Shown: one piece after another, positions 59,381 to 64,000 of the stretch
Position numbering within the stretch: the first letter of the stretch is position 1
How the letters are laid out: each line of letters starts with the position of its first letter
Assembly (NCBI GenBank): GCA_900110395.1
Contig: FODP01000005.1
Span: forward strand, 306,705-370,704
Direction of reading: 5' to 3'
DNA length: 64,000 nucleotides
From: Rhodospirillales bacterium URHD0017
GTDB lineage: Bacteria > Pseudomonadota > Alphaproteobacteria > Reyranellales > Reyranellaceae
Program-made: the position numbers and the translations under genes
Notes under the pieces: model-generated
The model's database searches: none
Seen by the model: only the letters and a program-made list of their open reading frames with translations
Told to the model about the DNA's origin: nothing

Positions 59381-60784
59381 TCACTCCGTCGCCACGTACG
59401 GCCGGACCATCTTTGCCGGATCGACGATCTTGTTGAACTCGGCCTCGGTCACGTAGGCGAGCTTCAGCGCCGCCTCCTTGAGCGTCAGGTCGTTGTCCAT
59501 CGCGTAGTGGGCGATCTTGGAGGCCTTGTCGTAGCCGATCACCGGGGCCAGCGCCGTCACCAGCATCAGCGAGCGGTCGACGTATTCCTTGATCTTCTTG
59601 AGGTTGGGCTTGGTGCCCTCGACCAGGAACTTGCGGAAGTTGGTGCAGCCGTCGGCCATGATCGTGATCGAGTGGGTGATGTTGAAGATCATCAGCGGCT
59701 TGTAGACGTTCATCTCGAGATAGCCGCCGGCGCCACCGAAGCCCACCGCCACGTCGTTGGCCATCACCTGGACGGCGATCATGGCCAGCGCCTCGCACTG
59801 CGTCGGGTTGACCTTGCCCGGCATGATCGACGAGCCGGGCTCGTTCTCGGGGATCTCCAGCTCGGCGAAGCCGGCGCGCGGGCCGCACGACATCAGGCGG
59901 ATGTCGTTGGCGATCTTGTAGAGCGAGGCGGCGAGCGTGCGGAAGGTGCCGGAAAGCTGCACCAGCGCATCATGCGCGCCCTGCACGGTGAACTTGTTGG
60001 GCGCGCTGACGAACGGCAGCTTGGTGAGCTTGGCGATCTCAGCCGCCGCGGCCTCGGCGAAACCGGGTGCTGCATTGATGCCGGTGCCCACCGCCGTACC
60101 GCCCAGCGCCAGATGGTAGACGCCCTTCAGCGCATCCTGGAGACGCTCGATGTTGTCCGCCAGCATGCCGGCATAGCCCGACCATTCCTGGCCGAGCGTG
60201 ATCGGCGTGGCGTCCTGCATGTGGGTGCGGCCGATCTTGACGATGCCGTCCCACGCCTTGGCCTTGGCGTCGATCGCGCCGTGCAGCGCCTTCACCGCCG
60301 GCAGGAGCCGCTCGACCGTGTTCACCGCCGCGGCGATGTACATCACCGACGGGAAGCTGTCGTTCGACGACTGGGACATGTTGACGTGGTCGTTGGGATG
60401 GACCGGCTTCTTCGAGCCCAGCGGCGTGCCGGCGATCTGGCAGCAGCGGTTGGAGATCACCTCGTTGACGTTCATGTTGAACTGGGTGCCCGAGCCCGTC
60501 ATCCAGACGTGCAGCGGAAACATGTCGTGATGCTGGCCGGCCAGGATCTCGTCGCAGACCTCGACGATCAGGCCGTGCACCTTGTCGTCGAGCCGCTTGC
60601 CGGCATGGTTGGCGTTGGCTGCCGCCTTCTTGAGGATGGCGTAGCCGGTGATCATCTCGCGCGGGATGAGGTCCTTGCCGATGCTGAAATGCTCGAGCGA
60701 GCGCTGGGTCTGCGCACCCCACAGCTTGTCGGCCGGCACGCCCACTTCACCGAGGCTGTCGGTCTCTTTGCGTACGTCTGCCAC
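59381..60784 (-). CDS. fumC: Fumarate hydratase class II
   Basis: Cytosolic tetrameric enzyme of 467 aa that hydrates fumarate to malate. The superfamily signature [16 protein letters not shown] is complete. Also present are [14 protein letters not shown] at the N-terminus, the [18 protein letters not shown]-like [19 protein letters not shown], and the catalytic His-containing [18 protein letters not shown]. Length is normal for FumC, and the oxygen-stable class needs no iron-sulfur cluster. It is convergent with thrE. A palindromic repeat lies in its upstream region. Confidence 0.97.
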   Translation of the reverse strand: MADVRKETDSLGEVGVPADKLWGAQTQRSLEHFSIGKDLIPREMITGYAILKKAAANANHAGKRLDDKVHGLIVEVCDEILAGQHHDMFPLHVWMTGSGTQFNMNVNEVISNRCCQIAGTPLGSKKPVHPNDHVNMSQSSNDSFPSVMYIAAAVNTVERLLPAVKALHGAIDAKAKAWDGIVKIGRTHMQDATPITLGQEWSGYAGMLADNIERLQDALKGVYHLALGGTAVGTGINAAPGFAEAAAAEIAKLTKLPFVSAPNKFTVQGAHDALVQLSGTFRTLAASLYKIANDIRLMSCGPRAGFAELEIPENEPGSSIMPGKVNPTQCEALAMIAVQVMANDVAVGFGGAGGYLEMNVYKPLMIFNITHSITIMADGCTNFRKFLVEGTKPNLKKIKEYVDRSLMLVTALAPVIGYDKASKIAHYAMDNDLTLKEAALKLAYVTEAEFNKIVDPAKMVRPYVATE

Positions 60785-60838
60785 GGGGGGACTCCTTTGA
60801 TATCTGTGCGACTGAGTACGTCTTCCTCTTCTTAAGTA

Positions 60839-60887
60839 CGTCTTCCTCCTCTCCCCCGCTAGGGGGAGAGGAACATGAAGGAAGACG
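60839..60887. repeat. Palindromic repeat upstream of fumC, copy 3 of the GGGGGAGAGG family
   Basis: CGTCTTCC (60839) pairs with GGAAGACG (60880-60887), and CCTCTCCCCC pairs with GGGGGAGAGG inside. The right arm holds GGGGGAGAGGAACATGAA as in copies 1 and 2. A shorter direct copy of TACGTCTTCCTC lies just to the left (60818). Confidence 0.8.
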
Positions 60888-60916
60888 AGCAGCGCACCGA
60901 GGGTCAGTGCAAATTT

Positions 60917-61375
60917 CTAGTCGCCCCGCGGCCTCGCCCTGAGCGACTTCACCGCCCCGTGCTTCTTCTTGTCGTCCAGCCGCCGGCGTTTGCTCGCCTT
61001 GGGGGGCCTGGTCTTCTTGCGCGGTGCCGGCGGGCGGGCGGCGGCGCGCACCAATTCGACCAGGCGGGCCAGCGCCTCCTCGCGGTTGCGCTTCTGGCTG
61101 CGCTCGCCCTGCGCCACCAGCACCAGCACGCCGTCCTGCGTCAGGCGCCGGCCGGCCGCCCGCTCCAGGCGCTGGCGCACGTCGTCAGGCAACGACGGTG
61201 AATGACGCACGTCGAAGCGGAGCTGGACTGCGCTCGACGTCTTGTTGACGTGCTGGCCGCCGGGGCCGGCGGCGCGCACGAAGGTCTCCTCGATCTCGGC
61301 CGGATCGATGGTGAGCGACCCCGTGATCCAGATCGACGCAGCCTTGCCGTGGGAGCCGGCCGCGCCCGACGTCAT
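60917..61375 (-). CDS. arfB: Peptidyl-tRNA hydrolase ArfB (ribosome rescue)
   Basis: Protein of 152 aa. The catalytic GGQ motif is at residues 39-41 in FVRAAGPGGQHVNKTSSAVQLRFDV, which frees stalled peptides on ribosomes without a stop codon. The basic C-terminal tail (KKTRPPKASKRRRLDDKKKHGAVKSLRARPRG) enters the mRNA channel in characterised ArfB. Both hallmarks and length fit. It lacks the first domains of RF1/RF2. The start at 61375 overlaps the ankyrin gene stop by 4 nt. Confidence 0.93.
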   Translation of the reverse strand: MTSGAAGSHGKAASIWITGSLTIDPAEIEETFVRAAGPGGQHVNKTSSAVQLRFDVRHSPSLPDDVRQRLERAAGRRLTQDGVLVLVAQGERSQKRNREEALARLVELVRAAARPPAPRKKTRPPKASKRRRLDDKKKHGAVKSLRARPRGD

Positions 61376-61926
61376 TCGCGTCCGCCGGCCTTGCGCAGCA
61401 TGGCCTCGATCGCCGGCTTGCCGGCCTGGCGGGCATAGGCGAGCGGCGTGCGGCCGGTGAAATCGGCCTTGTTGGGATCGGCCTTCTTGGCGAGCAGTGC
61501 CCGCACGACCTCGGCATAGCCGCGGCGCGCGGCAATGCTGAGCGCGGTGGCGCCCTGACGCGTCTGCGCGTCGACCTTGGCGTTCCTGACGAGCAGGATC
61601 TCGACGATGTCGCCGTCGCCCTTCTCGGCGGCACGGATCAGCGAGGTGTTGCCTTCCTTGTCCATGGTGTCGGGGAATGCGCCGCCCTTCAGCAGGGTCT
61701 CGACGACGCCGATCTGCCCGGCGACGACGGCGACCATGAGGAGCGGCTGGCCGCTGGAATCGATCTGGTTGGGGCTTTCGCCCTTCAGCAGGGCACTGCG
61801 GACCTTTTCCTCGTCGCCCTCGCGCACCGCCTTGACGATGGGCTTCAGGGTCAAGGTGTCGAGCTGCGCCAGCGCCGGGCTGGCCGCAAAGGCGATCGTC
61901 AGGGCCAGGAACGTTCGGCGTATCAT
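61372..61926 (-). CDS. Secreted ankyrin-repeat protein
   Basis: Protein of 184 aa with a signal peptide ([18 protein letters not shown], cleavage after about residue 20). It carries four ankyrin repeats: [134 protein letters not shown]. It probably binds a partner protein in the periplasm. It overlaps arfB and gshB by 4 nt each, so the three are one operon. Confidence 0.9.
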   Translation of the reverse strand: MIRRTFLALTIAFAASPALAQLDTLTLKPIVKAVREGDEEKVRSALLKGESPNQIDSSGQPLLMVAVVAGQIGVVETLLKGGAFPDTMDKEGNTSLIRAAEKGDGDIVEILLVRNAKVDAQTRQGATALSIAARRGYAEVVRALLAKKADPNKADFTGRTPLAYARQAGKPAIEAMLRKAGGRE

Positions 61927-62882
61927 CCGGTTCTCCGCGTTGCCTGATAGCGTGCTTCGATGGCGTCCCAGATCTGCGCCTCGAGGGCGACGCCGTCAAA
62001 GCGGTTGATCTGCTGCAGCCCGGTCGGCGAGGTGACGTTGATCTCGGTGAGATAATCGCCGATCACGTCGATGCCGACGAACAGCAGGCCGCGCTTGGCG
62101 AGCTCGGGCCCGATGATGTCGCACAGTTCCTGGTCGCGCTTGCTCAAGACGTCCTTCACCGCGACGCCGCCGACATGCATGTTCGAGCGCGCCTCGCCCT
62201 CGGCCGGCACGCGGTTGATGACGCCGACCGCCTTGCCGTCGATCAGGATGATGCGCTTGTCGCCCTTGCGCACCTCGGGCAGGTAACGCTGGGCGATCAC
62301 CGGCTCGCGGCTGCGCTGCGAGAACATCTCCAGCAGCGAATTGAAGTTCTCGTCGTCGGGCCGCACGCGGAACACGCCGGCGCCGCCGTTGCCGAACAAC
62401 GGCTTCAGGATGATGTCCTTGTGCTCGTCGCGGAAGGCGCGGATGGCGCGCGCGTCGGAGGAGATCAGGGTGGGCGGCATGACGTTGTCGAAGTGCGTCA
62501 CGAACAGCTTCTCCGGCGCGTTGCGCACGCTCGCCGGGTCGTTCACCACCAGGGTCTTGGGATGGATGTGCTCCAGGATATGGGTGGTCGTGATGTAGGA
62601 CATGTCGAACGGCGGGTCCTGTCGCAGCAGCACCACATCCAGCGTCGCGAGATCGAGCATCTCGGGCGCACCCAGGGTGAAATGGTTGCCCTTCTCGCGC
62701 CGGAGCTTCATCGGCTGGGCACGGGCCAGCACCTTGCGGTCGCGGAAGATCAGGTCGGGCGGCGTGTAGTGCCAGACCGTGTAGCCACGCCGCTCGGCCT
62801 CGAGGCCCAGCACGAACGTCGAATCGCCATCGATGTCGATGCTCGACACATGGTCCATCTGGATGGCGACGTTCAGCTTCAT
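61923..62882 (-). CDS. gshB: Glutathione synthetase
   Basis: Cytosolic ATP-grasp enzyme of 319 aa that joins gamma-glutamylcysteine and glycine. It begins [43 protein letters not shown]. Landmarks are [53 protein letters not shown] (ATP-binding loop), and [31 protein letters not shown]. Length is normal. Its closeness to yraN is a common arrangement in alphaproteobacteria. The GGT at 11.3 kb may act on its product. Confidence 0.96.
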   Translation of the reverse strand: MKLNVAIQMDHVSSIDIDGDSTFVLGLEAERRGYTVWHYTPPDLIFRDRKVLARAQPMKLRREKGNHFTLGAPEMLDLATLDVVLLRQDPPFDMSYITTTHILEHIHPKTLVVNDPASVRNAPEKLFVTHFDNVMPPTLISSDARAIRAFRDEHKDIILKPLFGNGGAGVFRVRPDDENFNSLLEMFSQRSREPVIAQRYLPEVRKGDKRIILIDGKAVGVINRVPAEGEARSNMHVGGVAVKDVLSKRDQELCDIIGPELAKRGLLFVGIDVIGDYLTEINVTSPTGLQQINRFDGVALEAQIWDAIEARYQATRRTG

Positions 62883-62913
62883 GATGCGAGAAATCCCGTA
62901 GCGGTGGCTGCTC

Positions 62914-63049
62914 CCTCCCCAGCGAAGCTGGGGAGGTGTCGGCGTCTTACGCCGACGGAGGGGTCATGAGCATCAGTACTGGTGCTCATGACCCCTCCGC
63001 CCCCGTATGACGGGGGCACCTCCCCTTCGCGGATTCCGCGAAGGGGAGG
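62914..63049. repeat. Four consecutive hairpins between sirB1 and gshB
   Basis: Hairpin 1 at 62914-62936: CCTCCCCAGC, loop GAA. Hairpin 2 at 62956-62999: a 17-bp stem CGGAGGGGTCATGAGCA around a 10-nt loop. Hairpin 3 at 62999-63017: GCCCCCG around TATGA. Hairpin 4 at 63019-63049: CCTCCCCTTCGCGGA with a 1-nt centre. All stems are perfect or nearly so. Together they fill the gap between the two minus-strand genes. Confidence 0.9.
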
Positions 63050-63062
63050 CAACCTTAGTCAT

Positions 63063-63896
63063 TCAGTTAAGCCCCCGCCGCAGTTCCTGCAACAGGCTCG
63101 ACACGCGCTCGCGCACGGCCGGATCGCCGGCCGGGCCCTCGACATGGAGGAAGCGCTCGTAAGCCGCAATCGCCGCGCGCCGCTTGTCGAGCCGGGCATT
63201 CAGCTGGCCGGCCTCGAACAGGAGCTCCGGCCGGTCGGGCGCGATCACCAGCATGCGGTCGAGCGACTGCGCGGCCGTGGACCAGTCCTCGCGGTTGGCC
63301 AGCCGCAGGCGGACGTTGTTCTCCAGCCGCAGCAGCACGTCGCGGTCCGCCACCGGATCGAAATGCTGGGGACTGAGCTCGGCCTCGGGGCCCAGGACCT
63401 GGCGCAGCAGGCCGCGCAGGTCGGCGGCGTCGCGCACCGTGCCGTCATGGAAGGGGTCGACCACGTGGCGCGCGCCGTCGATGCCGATGCGGATCAGGAA
63501 ATGCGCGGGGAAGGCCAGGCCCTCGGCCTCCCAGCCCTGGCGGCGGGCGACGTCGAGATAGAGGATCGACAGCGCCACCGGCAGGCCCTTGCGCCGCTCG
63601 ATGACGCGCACGAGGTCGGCATTCTGCAGGTCGTCGTAGGATTCGGTGTCGCCGCGGTAGCCGTAGGAACGCGCGATCACCTCGGCAAGCGTCTCGGGCG
63701 AGGCGCCACGGCGGCGCACCAGGTCGGCGAGATCGGACGCCATCGATGCGACATGCTGGCGGAATGGCGCGAGATCCACTCCCTCGGTGCGGCGCAGCAC
63801 GCTCAAGGTCAGCGCCGCCTCGAGGAGATCGAGACGCTGTCCATCGCCGGCGCAAAGATCGCTGAGACGCGCCAGCTTGCCTTCAGGTTGGGCCAA
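63063..63896 (-). CDS. SirB1 family protein (transglutaminase-like fold plus tetratricopeptide)
   Basis: Protein of 277 aa. The N-terminal 180 residues are the SirB1/YchA-like transglutaminase-related domain: DLADLVRRRGASPETLAEVIARSYGYRGDTESYDDLQNADLVRVIERRKGLPVALSILYLDVARRQGWEAEGLAFPAHFLIRIGI, then VVDPFHDG. The last 90 residues are TPR-like (VRLRLANREDWSTAAQSLDRMLVIAPDRPELLFEAGQLNARLDKRRAAIAAYERFL). Family function is unclear. The start is TTG at 63896, 3 nt beyond the YraN stop, with GGAG 8-9 nt upstream. Confidence 0.88.
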   Translation of the reverse strand: MAQPEGKLARLSDLCAGDGQRLDLLEAALTLSVLRRTEGVDLAPFRQHVASMASDLADLVRRRGASPETLAEVIARSYGYRGDTESYDDLQNADLVRVIERRKGLPVALSILYLDVARRQGWEAEGLAFPAHFLIRIGIDGARHVVDPFHDGTVRDAADLRGLLRQVLGPEAELSPQHFDPVADRDVLLRLENNVRLRLANREDWSTAAQSLDRMLVIAPDRPELLFEAGQLNARLDKRRAAIAAYERFLHVEGPAGDPAVRERVSSLLQELRRGLN

Positions 63897-63899
63897 AGA

Positions 63900-64000
63900 T
63901 CACTCCGGCGGCCGCCAGACATCGGGCAGATGGCGCGGCCAAAGCCCGCCCACCAGCACGGCGTCGAAGCGCACCGAATGGGCGGCGTAGTGCGGATGGC
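63900..64000 (-). CDS. YraN family (UPF0102) protein, C-terminal end only
   Basis: Only the last 33 codons are in the window; the gene continues beyond its right edge. They read HPHYAAHSVRFDAVLVGGLWPRHLPDVWRPPE followed by TGA. The RFDAVLV...WPRHLPDVWRP ending matches alphaproteobacterial YraN proteins, putative endonuclease-fold proteins. The position beside gshB supports the call. Because only the tail is visible, confidence is limited. Confidence 0.7.
   Translation of the reverse strand, partial: HPHYAAHSVRFDAVLVGGLWPRHLPDVWRPPE

Overview
The window is high-GC, densely packed bacterial chromosome. Most neighbouring genes overlap by 4 nt or sit within 20 nt of each other. The gene set points to a metabolically broad, soil or water alphaproteobacterium, perhaps of the Rhodospirillales/Reyranella kind: yraN close to gshB, Mqo plus FumC, several xenobiotic-type oxidoreductases, an encoded-CCA tRNA and many palindromic intergenic repeats. 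The taxonomic call is inference; no rRNA or phylogenetic marker was tested.

Layout. 0-3.8 kb: msrQ, then the molybdate operon modABC with an HTH-only ModE-like regulator. 3.9-7.9 kb: a flavodoxin-fold reductase, an FMN-binding glutamate synthase-like protein and a PLP aminotransferase. 7.9-11.2 kb: a minus-strand run of two SRPBCC proteins, YceI, a class C beta-lactamase-like hydrolase and a VOC protein. 11.3-21.7 kb: gamma-glutamyltransferase, a Baeyer-Villiger-type monooxygenase, then an overlapping trio (DAO oxidoreductase, xanthine dehydrogenase-type molybdoenzyme large subunit, DUF938 protein), a peptide-type ABC binding protein and a class III phosphodiesterase. 21.8-26.2 kb: an RND efflux adaptor and pump. 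26.2-30.1 kb: two membrane-anchored SGNH-like proteins around a TauD-type dioxygenase. 30.5-35.2 kb: a minus-strand run led by a methanethiol S-methyltransferase (MddA) homologue, followed by a quinone oxidoreductase, a hotdog-like protein, an O-methyltransferase and a nitronate monooxygenase. 35.3-36.9 kb: a fusion of a BTAD regulator domain to an alpha/beta hydrolase.

36.9-46.0 kb is the most island-like part. It starts with small ORFs and a DUF2779 relic, and then holds a surface-type cluster of FkbM methyltransferase, SGNH proteins, a TPR protein, a small membrane protein and two glycosyltransferases, ending beside tRNA-Arg(CCT). 46.3-53.1 kb is a catabolic block: SDR-type reductase, amidohydrolase, a 64-aa protein, LLM flavin monooxygenase, alpha/beta hydrolases and an M20 amidohydrolase. 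Two of these genes carry clear single-base frameshifts. 53.4-64 kb: a CBS protein, a DUF2235 (Tle1-like) protein bracketed by direct repeats, cupin, malate:quinone oxidoreductase, ThrE, FumC, ArfB, an ankyrin protein, GshB, SirB1 and the end of YraN.

How the genes may work together: modABC supplies molybdenum, for which the molybdoenzyme at 15.9 kb and the MsrP partner expected for MsrQ are plausible users. Mqo and FumC serve consecutive TCA steps. The 37.9-46 kb genes look like a pathway that builds and decorates a surface glycan. The most unusual features are the SGNH/glycosyltransferase cluster, the BTAD-hydrolase fusion, the repeat-bracketed DUF2235 gene, a chain of three overlapping ATGA start modules in front of mqo, and a 188-bp palindrome that runs into the thrE ribosome-binding site.
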